From: Hydrogenophaga sp.
GTDB lineage: Bacteria; Pseudomonadota; Gammaproteobacteria; Burkholderiales; Burkholderiaceae_C
Direction: 5' to 3'
NCBI GenBank assembly: GCA_030682835.1
Contig: JAUXNG010000094.1
Location: 48,702-112,701 of the forward strand
DNA length: 64,000 bases
Made by a program: the position numbers and the translations under genes
Part shown: positions 18,297-27,464 of the stretch, piece by piece
How the letters are laid out: each line of letters opens with the position of its first letter
How positions within the stretch are numbered: position 1 is the first letter of the stretch
The notes under the pieces: model-generated
Seen by the model: the letters and a program-made list of their open reading frames with translations, nothing else
What the model was told of the DNA's origin: nothing
Databases searched by the model: none

Positions 18297-19856
18297 ATGG
18301 GTTTCGTTTCAAGGTTTCGCATCGGCACGCGGCTGGTCATGGGTTTCGGGCTGATGCTGCTGCTCATCACCGGGCTGATCGTGTCGTCCCACGGGTCGCT
18401 GCAGCGCATCGGCCATGAGAACAGCCAGCTGATCGACCAGGAGCTGGTGAAGGTGGCGGCTGTGGCCGTGGTGGACACCACCACCCGGGCCAACGGTCTG
18501 AACACCACCGAACTGCTGCTGGCCGAGCTGGCGCAGCTGCCCGCCATCCAGGCGCGCATGGCGGTGAACCGCAAGGCCATCGACGAGGCGCTGGAGACGC
18601 TGGACCGGCTGGTGGTGCGACCCGAAGGCCGGGCCGCCCTGTCCGACCTGCGAACGGCGCGCGCGGCCTACGTGGCTTCGTTCGGCAAGATCGCGCCCCT
18701 GGTGCAGGCCGGACAGGCCGAGGAAGCGCGGCAGCTGGTGCGCAATGAAACCCTGCCCGCACTGGCCCGGCTGCAGCAACCCATCGACACCCTGCGCGCG
18801 CTGCAGGACCAGGTGGCGCACGAACGCGGCGCGGCAGTGACGGCGGGCATCGAGAGCGCCCGCACCCTCATGCTGGTGCTGGGTGGCGCCGCGCTGGTGC
18901 TGGGCATGGGTGCTGCGGTCGTTCTGGCGCGCAGCATCGTGCTGCCGCTGAAGAAGGGTGTGGCACTGGCCGATCGCATCGCCGCCGGCGACCTGACCCA
19001 GCCGGTGGACGCCAGCGGCCAGGACGAAGTGGCCGACCTGCTGCGGGCGCTCGGCACCATGCAGGCGGGGCTGCGCCAGCTGGTGACGCAGGTGCACCAG
19101 GGCGTGGACCACGTGGGCTCGGCGTCAGCGCAGATCGCCAGCGCCAACAAGGACCTGAGCGGGCGCACCGAGGCACAGGCCAGCGCGCTGGAGCAGTCGG
19201 CTGCTGCCATGGAAGAACTCACCAGTGCCATCGCCATCAACAGCGACAACGCCCAGCAGGCCCGCGCACTGGCCATGAACGCGTCGTCCGTGGCCGAGGC
19301 CGGCGGCGAGACGGTGGCCTCGGTGGTGCGCACCATGCGCAGCATCGACGAGTCGTCGCGGCGCATCGGGGAGATCATCGGCGTGATCGACGGCATCGCT
19401 TTCCAGACCAACATCCTGGCGCTGAACGCAGCGGTGGAAGCCGCCCGCGCCGGCGAACAGGGCCGCGGCTTCGCGGTGGTGGCCTCAGAAGTGCGCGCGC
19501 TGGCCGGCCGCTCGGCCGAAGCAGCGCGGCAGATCAAGCAGCTGGTGACCGCCAGCATGGACCAGGTGAACTCGGGCACGGCGCAGGCCGACCAGGCCGG
19601 CCACGCCATGACCGACGTGGTGGGCGCCATCAAACGCGTCAGCCAGCTGGTGGTGGACATCTCCACCGCCATGCAGGAGCAGAGCACCGGCGTGGGCCAG
19701 GTGGGCGAAGCCATCGCCCAGCTCGACCAGACCACGCAGCAGAACGCGGCGCTGGTGGAGGAAACGGCGGCGGCCTCGGCAAGCCTGGACGATCAGGCGC
19801 GGCACCTGGTGGTGTCGGTGGGCATGTTCCGCATCAGCGGCGCGCAGCCGGCCTGA
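18297..19856 (+). CDS. Methyl-accepting chemotaxis protein
   Basis: A 519-residue transmembrane chemoreceptor. TM1 lies at about residues 10-30 and a periplasmic four-helix-bundle ligand domain at about 31-185. TM2 at about 188-212 is followed by a HAMP domain and a long methyl-accepting coiled coil. The hairpin tip has the invariant sequence GVIDGIAFQTNILALNAAVEAAR-type, visible around 19381-19450, and the adjoining GEQGRGFAVVASEVRALA. There is no C-terminal NWETF-type CheR/CheB tether. An AGGAG ribosome binding site at 18286-18290, 6 bases before ATG 18297, decides the start over the TTG at 18291. The ligand is unknown and no other che genes are nearby. Confidence 0.93.
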   Translation: MGFVSRFRIGTRLVMGFGLMLLLITGLIVSSHGSLQRIGHENSQLIDQELVKVAAVAVVDTTTRANGLNTTELLLAELAQLPAIQARMAVNRKAIDEALETLDRLVVRPEGRAALSDLRTARAAYVASFGKIAPLVQAGQAEEARQLVRNETLPALARLQQPIDTLRALQDQVAHERGAAVTAGIESARTLMLVLGGAALVLGMGAAVVLARSIVLPLKKGVALADRIAAGDLTQPVDASGQDEVADLLRALGTMQAGLRQLVTQVHQGVDHVGSASAQIASANKDLSGRTEAQASALEQSAAAMEELTSAIAINSDNAQQARALAMNASSVAEAGGETVASVVRTMRSIDESSRRIGEIIGVIDGIAFQTNILALNAAVEAARAGEQGRGFAVVASEVRALAGRSAEAARQIKQLVTASMDQVNSGTAQADQAGHAMTDVVGAIKRVSQLVVDISTAMQEQSTGVGQVGEAIAQLDQTTQQNAALVEETAAASASLDDQARHLVVSVGMFRISGAQPA

Positions 19857-19913
19857 GCGGCACCGGCCCGGCACCGGTTGCCGTGGACGCGCAGGCTCAG
19901 CAAGCCCGTGGTT

Positions 19914-21131
19914 TCAATGGGTACGGGTCGGGCCTGGGCGCGGGTAGCGGTGCAGCTGCCACTGCGCCAGGGCGCCGCAGAGCGCAAAGCCCAGCATCAG
20001 CCAGCCCAGGTTCACCGCGCCCTCGTGGCGGAACAGGCCCACCGCAAAGCCACCCACCGCGCCCATCATCTGCTGCATCAGCCCGGCCACGGCGGCGGCC
20101 GAGCCGGCCAGCGCGGGCAGCAGCCCCACCGTGCCGGCCAGCGCCGGCGGCACCAGCAGGCCGTGGCCAATGCCCAGCAGCATCAGCGGCAGGGCAAAGG
20201 CCAGCGGCGTGTTCACACCGATCAGCCCCAGGCCCAGCATGAGCGAAATGCCACCCAACGTGAAGCCCTGCCCCAGCCGCATCAGGGGCCGCTCGCCCAG
20301 CCGGTGCACCAGGTGCGAGACCGCGAAGTTGCCCAGGATGTAGGCGCCCGGTACGAACATGATGTAGTAGCCAATGCCGTCCGGCCCCACGCCATAACTG
20401 CCCAGCACGATGGGTGCGCCACCCAGGAAGGCGTAGAACGTGGCGGTGGTCATGGCCAGCAGGCCCACATGCAGGGCAAACGACGGCTCGCGCGCCAGCC
20501 GCGCATAGGACGAGAGCATGGCCCGCAGCCAGTGCGGCTGAACGGTGGTGGCCTTCTGGTGGTCCGGCAGGCCACGCCACGCGGCCACGAACAGCACCGC
20601 GGTCAGCACCGCCATCAAGACGAAGTTGGCCTGCCAGCCCAGGCGCACATGCAGCTGCCCGCCGATGATGGTGGCCAGCGGCGGGCACAGGCCCATGGCC
20701 ATGCCCACATAGGCCATCACACGGGTGCGCTCCGGGCCCTGGAACAGGTCCTGCACCATGGCGCGGCCCACCACCATGCCGGCGGCCGCGCCTGCGCCCT
20801 GCAGCGCGCGGGCCGCCACCAGCGTGGGCAAGTCGGGCGCCAGCGCGGCGAGCGCCGAGCCCAGCCCGCCCACCGCCAAGCCGAACATCAGCACCCGTTT
20901 GCGGCCCAGCCGGTCCGACAGCGGGCCGTACAGCAGCTGCAGCGAACCATAGGTGAGCACGTAAGCACTGAACGTGAGCTGCACCGCCGCCTGGCCAGTA
21001 TCAAAAATGGCGCCCCATTCCTGCATGGACGGCAGGCAGATGGTCATGGCCAGCAGGCCGAAGGCGAGCTGCGCCAGCAGGTTGGCAACCAGCAGGCCGT
21101 GGGGCGCAGCCCGGGGAGCGGAAGAAGTCAT
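19914..21131 (-). CDS. MFS transporter, Bcr/CflA (DHA1) type
   Basis: A 405-residue, 12-helix major facilitator protein. The loop 2-3 signature GPLSDRLGRKRVL and the motif ARALQGAGAAAGMVVGRAMV place it in the DHA1/Bcr-CflA drug-resistance branch, where members export bicyclomycin, sulfonamides, cysteine or chloramphenicol-like compounds. The ATG at 21131 places the first transmembrane segment (LLVANLLAQLAFGLLAMTI) correctly; the longer frame to 21179 would add a proline-rich extension. The gene converges on the chemoreceptor gene and diverges from the EVE-domain gene. The substrate is not predictable. Confidence 0.88.
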   Translation of the reverse strand: MTSSAPRAAPHGLLVANLLAQLAFGLLAMTICLPSMQEWGAIFDTGQAAVQLTFSAYVLTYGSLQLLYGPLSDRLGRKRVLMFGLAVGGLGSALAALAPDLPTLVAARALQGAGAAAGMVVGRAMVQDLFQGPERTRVMAYVGMAMGLCPPLATIIGGQLHVRLGWQANFVLMAVLTAVLFVAAWRGLPDHQKATTVQPHWLRAMLSSYARLAREPSFALHVGLLAMTTATFYAFLGGAPIVLGSYGVGPDGIGYYIMFVPGAYILGNFAVSHLVHRLGERPLMRLGQGFTLGGISLMLGLGLIGVNTPLAFALPLMLLGIGHGLLVPPALAGTVGLLPALAGSAAAVAGLMQQMMGAVGGFAVGLFRHEGAVNLGWLMLGFALCGALAQWQLHRYPRPGPTRTH

Positions 21132-21251
21132 GCAGAAGGGGAGAAGGATCGGGGCCGGCGCAGGGGCTGGCGGGCACATAGGCTAACGCGAAACCGCCAG
21201 GCGCGCCGTCCCCGGCGGGGGACGTGCCCGCTGCCTCGCTAAGATCCGCCC

Positions 21252-21719
21252 ATGACCGCTTACTGGCTGATGAAGTCCGAGCCCGACGAGTGCTCCATCG
21301 ACGACGCCCTGGCCGCCCCGCAGGCCACCGTGCCCTGGACCGGCGTGCGCAACTACCAGGCCCGCAATTTCATGCGCGACGCCATGCAGCCGGGCGATGG
21401 TGTGCTGTTCTACCACTCCAGCTGCCCCCAGCCAGGCATCGCCGGCCTGGCCCGCGTGGCCAGCGGCACCCGCCCCGACCCGACCCAGTTCGACCCGGCA
21501 TCGCCCTACTTCGACCCCAAGTCAACGCCCGACGCGCCGCGCTGGCTGCTGCGCGACGTGCAGGCTCTGAAAAAAACCCGCCTGCTCGGCCTGCCCGAAC
21601 TGCGCGCCACCCCCGAGCTGGCCGACATGGTGCTGCTGCGGCGCGGCAGCCGGCTGTCGATCACGCCGGTGAGCGAGGCGCACTGGCGGTTCATCACGCA
21701 GCAGCTGCTGGGCGGGTGA
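21252..21719 (+). CDS. EVE domain-containing protein
   Basis: A 155-residue single-domain EVE (PUA-like) protein beginning with the hallmark AYWLMKSEPDECSIDD and containing WTGVRNYQARNFMRDAM, DGVLFYHSSC and the closing LLRRGSRLSITPVSEAHW. EVE domains bind modified bases such as 5-methylcytosine or modified RNA in an aromatic cage. Bacterial members are linked to modified-base sensing, sometimes in defence contexts, but no restriction or defence genes are near here. A TAAGAT hexamer lies only 6 bases before the ATG, so the transcript may have a very short leader. Confidence 0.9.
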   Translation: MTAYWLMKSEPDECSIDDALAAPQATVPWTGVRNYQARNFMRDAMQPGDGVLFYHSSCPQPGIAGLARVASGTRPDPTQFDPASPYFDPKSTPDAPRWLLRDVQALKKTRLLGLPELRATPELADMVLLRRGSRLSITPVSEAHWRFITQQLLGG

Positions 21720-21743
21720 GGCCTTACGTGCCCCGGGCTGGAT

Positions 21744-24700
21744 TCAATGGAAATTCCGGCTCTCGGTGGTGAGCCGGCCCAGCAGCGGGGTGAGGTCTTC
21801 CAGGTGGCCGGCGATCAGGTTGCACACCGCGCCTTCGCGTTGCCACACACCGTGCACGGCAAGCAGGCGTGAGGCGAGCAGTTCCCGGCGCTGGCGTTCG
21901 CGCAGGGACCGCCACACGATGACCTGCACCACGCCGGTTTCGTCTTCGAGGCTGACGAACACCACACCGCCCGCGGTGTCGGGCTGCTGGCGCAGGGTGA
22001 CGATGCCGCAGTAACGCACCAGCCGGCCGTTGGGCGCGTCTTTCAGCTCCGCGGCGGTCTGCAGCCGGCGCTGCGTCAGCAAGGGCCTTAGCAGGGCCAG
22101 CGGGTGGCGGCGCAGGGAGAGGCCCAGGCTGGCGTAGTCCCACACGATGGCCTCGCCTTCCGGGGCCTCGGGCAGGGCGGGTTCTTCCGCTTCTTCCACC
22201 GGCGCCTCACGCAGCAGCGCGGGCGGCACCTTGAGCGCGGCGGCGTCCCACACCTGCTGGCGGCGGTGGCCGCTCAGGCTCATGAGGGCATCGGCGGCGG
22301 CGAGCTGCTTGAGCTCGCCGCGGTCGAGCGCGGCGCGGCGGGCGAGGTCGTCGGTGTCCGTGAACGCGCGGTCCCGGCGCGCGGCCACGATGCGCCCGGC
22401 GGCTTCGCGCGAGAGGCCGCTGACCATGCGCAGGCCCAGTCGGACGGCGGGCATCGCTGGCACCAAAGTCCGTTCGGGCTGAGCCTGTCGAAGCCCTTGC
22501 GGGGTCTGTGCGAACCCTTCGACAGGCTCAGGGCGAACGGGGGAATGAAACGCGCATCCGGTGGGGAAGACAGATTCACCATCACGGTCACCTTCACCCT
22601 CCAACGCCAACCCCGCCCGTTCGGGCTGAGCCTGTCGAAGCCCTGGCGAGGTCTGTGCGAGCCCTTCGACAGAGCCTGTCCTGAGCTTGGGGAAATGGGG
22701 CGCTTGCGCAGGGTTAAAGCCACGCGCAACCTCCCCCACTGATCGAGTACCGACCTCTTCAGCGTGAACGGAGAATGCTTCCAGCGTGCAGTCCCACGCA
22801 CTCTCCATCACGTCCACCGCGCGCACCTCGACGCCGTGGCGCTGCGCGTCCTGCACCAGCTGGCTGGGCGTGTAGAAACCCAGTGGCTGGCTGTTGAGCA
22901 TGGCGGCCAGGAACTCGGCCGGGTGGTGGCACTTGATCCAGCAGCTCACGTAGACCAGCAGGGCGAAGCTGGCGGCATGGCTCTCGGGAAAGCCGTAGCT
23001 GGAGAAGCCCTTGATCTGCTCGAACACGCTTTGCGCGAAGTCCAGCGGGTAGCCACGCTCGGTCATGCCGTCGATGAGGCGGCGCTCGTAGTGGCCCAGG
23101 CCGCCCTTGCGCTTCCAGGCGGCCATGGCGCGGCGCAGGCCGTCGGCCTCGCCGGGCGTGAAGCCGGCGGCGATGATGGCGATCTGCATGCACTGTTCCT
23201 GGAAGATGGGCACGCCCAGCGTGCGCTCCAGTGCAGGGCCCAGCGCGGGCGGGAAGCTGACCGGTTCCTTGCCCTGGCGGCGGTTCAGGTAGGGGTGCAC
23301 GGCGCCGCCCTGGATGGGGCCGGGGCGCACCAGCGCCACCTCGATCACCAGGTCGTAGAAGCGGCGCGGCTGCAGGCGCGGCAGCATGCTCATCTGGGCG
23401 CGGCTCTCGATCTGGAACACGCCCACGGTGTCGGCGGCGCAGATCATGTCGTAGGTGGCGGGGTCTTCGGCGGGTACGTCCTGCAGCTGGAATTCAAAGC
23501 CCTTGCGCTGGCCGATGAAGTCGAGCGACTTGCGGATGGCGGTGAGCATGCCCAGCGCCAGCACGTCGACCTTGAGCAGGCCCATGGCGTCGAGGTCGTC
23601 CTTGTCCCACTCGATGACGGTGCGGTTGGCCATGCTGGCGTTCTCGATCGGCACCATGCGCGAGAGCGGCATCTGCGTGAGCACGAAGCCGCCGGTGTGC
23701 TGCGACAGGTGACGCGGAAAACCCATGAGCTGGGCGGTGAGCGTCATGAGCTGGCGCACGGCCAAGCTCTCGGGGTCCAGCCCGGCCTCCAGCAGGCGGG
23801 CCGGGTCGACGTGGCGGCCGTCCCACCAGTGGTGGCCCTTGGCCAGGGTGTCCAGCGTGGCCTCGGCAAAACCCAGCGCCTTGCCCACGTCGCGGATGGC
23901 GCTGCGCGGGCGGTAGCTGACCACGGTGGCGGTGAGTGCGGCGCGCTCGCGCCCGTATTTGGTGTACAGGTACTGGATCACCTCTTCGCGCCGCTCGTGC
24001 TCGAAGTCCACGTCGATGTCGGGCGGCTCGTTGCGCTCTTTGGAAATGAAGCGCTCGAACAGCACCGCCGTGCGCGCCGGGTCCACCTCGGTGATGCCCA
24101 GGCAGTAGCAGACCGCGCTGTTGGCAGCCGAGCCGCGGCCCTGGCACAGGATGTGGCGCGAGCGGGCGAAGGCCACGATGTCGTACACGGTGAGGAAGTA
24201 ATGCTCGTAACCCAACTCGGCGATCAGCTGCAGCTCGTGCTCCACCTGGTGCTGCACGGCCTCGGGCGCGCCCGCCGGCCAGCGGTTGCCCATGCCCTCG
24301 TAGGCCAGGCGGCGCAGGTAGCTGGCGGGCGTTTCGCCCGGCGGCACCACCTCGCTGGGGTACTGGTAGCGCAGTTCGTCGAGCGAGAAGTGGCAGCGCC
24401 CGGCCACGTGCAGGGTCTCGGCCAGCAGCTCGGGCGGGTAGCGCTGGGCCAGGTCCAGGCGCGAACGCAGGCGCTGCTCGGCATTGGGTTCGAGCGCGTG
24501 ACCGCATTCGGTGAGCGGTTTGCCGATGCGGGTGGCGGTGAGCACGTCCTGCAAAGCCTTGCGCGAACGCACGTGCATGTGCACATCGCCCACCGCCACC
24601 AGCGGCACGGCGGTGAGCGCGCTGCTCTGGCGCAGGCGGTGCAGCAGCACCTCATCGTCGAGCCGGCGCAGCTGCTCCACCCCCAGCCAGCAGCGACCCA

Positions 24701-25166
24701 GGAAATGCTGCAAGAGCCAGCGGGCCACGGCATCGGTCTGCTCCTGGCTGCTGCGGCGCCCGGGCACGGCGATGACCAGACAGTCGGCCAGCGCCGGGGC
24801 GTCGATGCCGGCCAGCGGCAGGTGGTAGCTGCCCTTGGGTGCTGTGCGGCGCAGGCCGGTGATGAACTCGCACAGGTTGCCGTAGCCGTTGAGGTTCGTG
24901 GCGATGACGACCAGGGTGAAGCCAGCGTCGGCTTCCACCCGGAACTGGCTGCCCACCAGCAGCTTCAGCCCCTGCGCTTTCGCCGCCACATGGGCGCGCA
25001 CGATGCCCGCCAGCGAACACTCGTCGGTGAGCGCCAGCGCGCTGTAGCCCAGCGCCTGCGCCCGCTCCACCAGCTCTTCGGGGCGGCTGGCACCGCGCAG
25101 GAAGCTGAAGTTGGAGAGGCAGCGCAGCTCGGCGTAGGCCGGGATGCCAGGCGGGTGCGGCGTCAT
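21744..25166 (-). CDS. dnaE2: Error-prone DNA polymerase DnaE2 with in-frame repeat insertion
   Basis: A C-family DNA polymerase of 1140 residues, the catalytic member of the ImuA-ImuB-DnaE2 translesion mutasome. It starts with a PHP domain (YAELRCLSNFSFLRGASRPEEL). The polymerase active-site regions contain CQGRGSAANSAVCYCLGITEVDP and the metal-binding PDIDVDFEHERREEVIQ. Helix-hairpin-helix and OB-fold parts lie near the C-terminus (VRYCGIVTLRQQPDTAGGVVFVSLEDE). About residues 790-900 are foreign to the family: they come from inserted palindromic repeats (22472-22538 and 22619-22691) read in frame, giving RPEPVEG and GLRQAQPER peptides. The ATG at 25166 is chosen because the upstream frame only reads through an intergenic inverted repeat. 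Last gene of the SOS operon. Confidence 0.93.
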   Translation of the reverse strand: MTPHPPGIPAYAELRCLSNFSFLRGASRPEELVERAQALGYSALALTDECSLAGIVRAHVAAKAQGLKLLVGSQFRVEADAGFTLVVIATNLNGYGNLCEFITGLRRTAPKGSYHLPLAGIDAPALADCLVIAVPGRRSSQEQTDAVARWLLQHFLGRCWLGVEQLRRLDDEVLLHRLRQSSALTAVPLVAVGDVHMHVRSRKALQDVLTATRIGKPLTECGHALEPNAEQRLRSRLDLAQRYPPELLAETLHVAGRCHFSLDELRYQYPSEVVPPGETPASYLRRLAYEGMGNRWPAGAPEAVQHQVEHELQLIAELGYEHYFLTVYDIVAFARSRHILCQGRGSAANSAVCYCLGITEVDPARTAVLFERFISKERNEPPDIDVDFEHERREEVIQYLYTKYGRERAALTATVVSYRPRSAIRDVGKALGFAEATLDTLAKGHHWWDGRHVDPARLLEAGLDPESLAVRQLMTLTAQLMGFPRHLSQHTGGFVLTQMPLSRMVPIENASMANRTVIEWDKDDLDAMGLLKVDVLALGMLTAIRKSLDFIGQRKGFEFQLQDVPAEDPATYDMICAADTVGVFQIESRAQMSMLPRLQPRRFYDLVIEVALVRPGPIQGGAVHPYLNRRQGKEPVSFPPALGPALERTLGVPIFQEQCMQIAIIAAGFTPGEADGLRRAMAAWKRKGGLGHYERRLIDGMTERGYPLDFAQSVFEQIKGFSSYGFPESHAASFALLVYVSCWIKCHHPAEFLAAMLNSQPLGFYTPSQLVQDAQRHGVEVRAVDVMESAWDCTLEAFSVHAEEVGTRSVGEVARGFNPAQAPHFPKLRTGSVEGLAQTSPGLRQAQPERAGLALEGEGDRDGESVFPTGCAFHSPVRPEPVEGFAQTPQGLRQAQPERTLVPAMPAVRLGLRMVSGLSREAAGRIVAARRDRAFTDTDDLARRAALDRGELKQLAAADALMSLSGHRRQQVWDAAALKVPPALLREAPVEEAEEPALPEAPEGEAIVWDYASLGLSLRRHPLALLRPLLTQRRLQTAAELKDAPNGRLVRYCGIVTLRQQPDTAGGVVFVSLEDETGVVQVIVWRSLRERQRRELLASRLLAVHGVWQREGAVCNLIAGHLEDLTPLLGRLTTESRNFH
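22472..22538. repeat. Palindromic repeat inside dnaE2, copy 1
   Basis: Two 22-base inverted arms (22472-22493 and 22517-22538; GTTCGGGCTGAGCCTGTCGAAG and its near complement with one mismatch) flank a 23-base loop. The element lies in frame within dnaE2. Elements of this sequence are widespread between genes in proteobacteria, as I recall. Confidence 0.8.
22619..22691. repeat. Palindromic repeat inside dnaE2, copy 2 (variant right arm)
   Basis: Its left arm at 22619-22640 equals that of the copy at 22472. The right arm from 22664 starts CTTCGACAG, then carries a short duplication (AGCCTGTC) before CTGAGC. About 80 bases of unique sequence separate the two copies. It is also translated in frame in dnaE2. 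Confidence 0.75.
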
Positions 25167-25190
25167 GGCGGGGTCCCGGGCTCGCCGGCA

Positions 25191-25320
25191 GCCCCCATCC
25201 CAGCCTTCCCCCAGAGGGGGAAGGGGCGAGACACCGTCGCTGGCCCGTTCAAAAGAGGAAGGCCCACCCGGCGCGCATGTCCCGCTCCTTCCCCCTCTGG
25301 GGGAAGGCTGGGATGGGGGC
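25191..25320. repeat. Perfect 34-bp inverted repeat between imuB and dnaE2
   Basis: The arms at 25191-25224 and 25287-25320 are exact reverse complements. Each arm is itself nearly palindromic around CCCCCAGAGGGGG. The element fills most of the 181-base spacer between the imuB stop and the dnaE2 start and could fold into a large cruciform or mRNA hairpin. Confidence 0.85.
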
Positions 25321-25347
25321 ACGCGCCGCAGGGCAGTGGCAATGCCA

Positions 25348-26664
25348 TCAAGCAAAAACTCCATGTAAAAACCACGCCGGCGCCTCATCCAGTCGCGTCT
25401 GAAAGACCCACAGCACCCCCGCCTGTGCCGACTGCGCCACCCAGTAATCGCGCGCCACGTGGCGGATCTGGCCAGCGGCCTCGTCGCGGTCCCACCAGCC
25501 GCCTTCCACCCGCTGCGGCCCCGCCAGCAACTGCAGCTCGCCCTGGTAATAGGGCCGGTTGCCGCGCACCGCCAGCTTCAGGGGCGCGGGCAGCACGAAG
25601 GTGGGCTGCGGCCCCTCGCCGTTGTCGGCGCCCTGGCGGGATTGGGGCTCAGGGGCGGGTTGCCAGCGACACATCCACTCGGGTCGGTGGTCGGGCAGCG
25701 CCACCGGGCGCAGCACGCGCTCTGGCCCCAGGCGGGCGGCCAGGCGCTCCAGCACCAGGTGCAGGGCCTCGCCGGCGTGCACGGTGTCGGGCAGCAAGGA
25801 AGCGCTGCGCTCTTCCAGCGGCTGCACCTCGAGCGCCTCCAGTTCCAGGTCGCCCACGGGAGCGAGCAGTTCCACGTGGCCCAGGTGCTCAGCCAGCAGG
25901 CGACACAGGTGCTCCAGCTGGCGCGTGGGTTCGGCGGTGCGCACGGTGAGGCCGCCGCCCTCGCCGGCCGAGCGCGAACGCATGGCGTCGTGTGCCCAGT
26001 TGAGGCGAAACGCGGTGGTGCCGCTGTGGCGCGCGGCCAGCCAGCCGGTGAGCGCCAGCAGCAGGCGCCGCGCCCCGAACAGCAGCGCCTCGGCGTGTTC
26101 CACCCGGTGCGGCAGTTCCAGCCGCTGCACAAAACGCTCGGGCAGCTCGACCCAGCGGTGCACCTCGGGCGCGCGGCCATAGGCCTGGTCGAGCGCGGCG
26201 AGTAGCTGCGGGTCAAAGCGCCGGCTCAGGCCGCCGCGCGGCAGGCGGCGCACGTCGCCCAGCGTGCGGCAGCCAATGTGAGCCAGTGTGAGCCGGTGCG
26301 CACGCACGGCGCTCAGGGTCTCCAGGGGCAGGGTGTCGAGCACGGCCTCCAGCGGCGGCCGCAGGCCGTTGACCATGCCGGCACGCGCCAGCGCCAGCGC
26401 GGCCAGACTGTTGGGCGCCCAGGCCACCTGTGCCACGCCCAGTTCGCCGGCCTCGGCCTGCACGCGCTCGCGCAAGGCCCGCCAGCCGCCGAACAGGCGC
26501 AGGCTGGCTTGCACCTCCATCACCACCGAGGCCTCGGCCAGCGCCACCCGGGGGCTGAACTGCAAGGCCCACACCGCCAGCGCCTGGTGCGCCGGCTCAG
26601 TGGTGGACGGTGCCGGGGCGTCGGGGCTGGCGGGGCTGGGAAGCAGGAGTGCGGACCACAGCAT
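25348..26664 (-). CDS. imuB: ImuB, Y-family polymerase-like mutasome protein
   Basis: A 438-residue Y-family DNA polymerase homologue (DinB-like palm and little-finger regions) of the ImuB type. ImuB is a non-catalytic hub that links the beta clamp, ImuA and DnaE2 during translesion synthesis. The N-terminal polymerase part (residues about 30-170) shows LRLFGGWRALRERV and an HhH-like TLAHIGCRTLGDVRRLPRGGLSRRFD. The catalytic acidic residues of true Y polymerases are not evident. The C-terminal part includes RPYYQGELQLLAGPQRVEGGWWDRD, typical of ImuB. It overlaps the end of imuA by 68 bases, and the spacer to dnaE2 contains a large inverted repeat. Confidence 0.9.
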   Translation of the reverse strand: MLWSALLLPSPASPDAPAPSTTEPAHQALAVWALQFSPRVALAEASVVMEVQASLRLFGGWRALRERVQAEAGELGVAQVAWAPNSLAALALARAGMVNGLRPPLEAVLDTLPLETLSAVRAHRLTLAHIGCRTLGDVRRLPRGGLSRRFDPQLLAALDQAYGRAPEVHRWVELPERFVQRLELPHRVEHAEALLFGARRLLLALTGWLAARHSGTTAFRLNWAHDAMRSRSAGEGGGLTVRTAEPTRQLEHLCRLLAEHLGHVELLAPVGDLELEALEVQPLEERSASLLPDTVHAGEALHLVLERLAARLGPERVLRPVALPDHRPEWMCRWQPAPEPQSRQGADNGEGPQPTFVLPAPLKLAVRGNRPYYQGELQLLAGPQRVEGGWWDRDEAAGQIRHVARDYWVAQSAQAGVLWVFQTRLDEAPAWFLHGVFA

Positions 26665-27451
26665 GGTCGACCTCTCGGGACAGGGTCTGGGGCATCTCTT
26701 GCGGAACCAGGCGGCTGGGGAAACGCAGGCGCGGCGTCATGATGGCCTGCAGGCCGCCGGGCACCGATGGCAGGCTCAGGCTGGCCTGCAGCGGCGGGCC
26801 CTTGCGCTTGACGATGTCGAGCTGCAGCGTCCAGTCCGGCCCCACGCGCGCCAGCACGCGCAGTGGCGCGGCCGACGATTCCTGCGCCGCCGCACTGGGC
26901 CGGCACAGGAACACCGGCCCCTCATGGCCCGCTGCCAGCACCTGCAGCCGGCGGATCTGCTCCTGCCGCACCTGGGGCAGCCAGGCCAGCAGCACGCCGC
27001 AGCTGTTGGCCCGCACCAGCTGCTCGCTGGCCCACAGGCGCTCGGCGGGCGTGTCGGCTTGCACCCACACCAGCTGGCGCTCGCGAAGGCCCTGCCAGCG
27101 CAGGCCCGGCAGGTGCGGCGCTTTGGGTGGCCCCACTGCCACCACCGAGCGCCCGGCCGCACACACATCGCGCAGCAAGGGGGCCAGCAGCCGCCATTCG
27201 AGGGTGCCACTTTGCGGCATGAGGATTTCGGTGACGGCATGGCAGGGCCAGCCGCCCCCCGGCAGCTCGGCGTCGAGCGCGGCAAAGCCGCTGGCGCGAA
27301 CGGTCGACACAAGGGTGCCCATCTGGTCGCCGCGCCAGAGAGCGGCGGCCACCCGGGCCGGCAGCGCGTCGATCAGCGGCCCCTGTGGGGGTGCCGCCGG
27401 TACGGACGGGAGGGGGGCAATGCCAAGCGATCTGGCGGCGGTGGAGAACAT
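26597..27451 (-). CDS. imuA: Translesion DNA synthesis-associated protein ImuA
   Basis: A 284-residue RecA-like fold protein, first gene of the SOS mutasome operon. Family features are the LPGGGWPCHAVTEILMP motif and the loop PQSGTLEWRLLAPLLRDV; the P-loop is degenerate, as usual for ImuA2/SulA-like members. It is expected to promote ImuB/DnaE2 function at lesions. The ATG at 27451 is supported by a LexA operator that ends only 13 bases upstream, which makes the longer frame to 27625 impossible to use under the same control. The coding end overlaps imuB. Confidence 0.87.
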   Translation of the reverse strand: MFSTAARSLGIAPLPSVPAAPPQGPLIDALPARVAAALWRGDQMGTLVSTVRASGFAALDAELPGGGWPCHAVTEILMPQSGTLEWRLLAPLLRDVCAAGRSVVAVGPPKAPHLPGLRWQGLRERQLVWVQADTPAERLWASEQLVRANSCGVLLAWLPQVRQEQIRRLQVLAAGHEGPVFLCRPSAAAQESSAAPLRVLARVGPDWTLQLDIVKRKGPPLQASLSLPSVPGGLQAIMTPRLRFPSRLVPQEMPQTLSREVDHAVVRTPASQPRQPRRPGTVHH

Positions 27452-27464
27452 CTGGACGATCAAA

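Noticed and set aside
22472..22691. Two spaced repeats considered as the start of a CRISPR array
   Set aside because: The units are internally palindromic, there are only two, the right arms differ, and they are translated within dnaE2; no cas genes are present.
25191..25320. Inverted repeat considered as IS element ends
   Set aside because: Only 62 bases lie between the arms, with no transposase and no evident target duplication; a REP-like structure fits better.
22764..25949. Very long open frame (over 1000 codons) on the plus strand
   Set aside because: It is antisense to dnaE2 and imuB, whose proteins have clear motifs. High GC at third positions of the real genes leaves the opposite strand free of stops. 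The conceptual product is His/Gln/Arg-rich with no domain.
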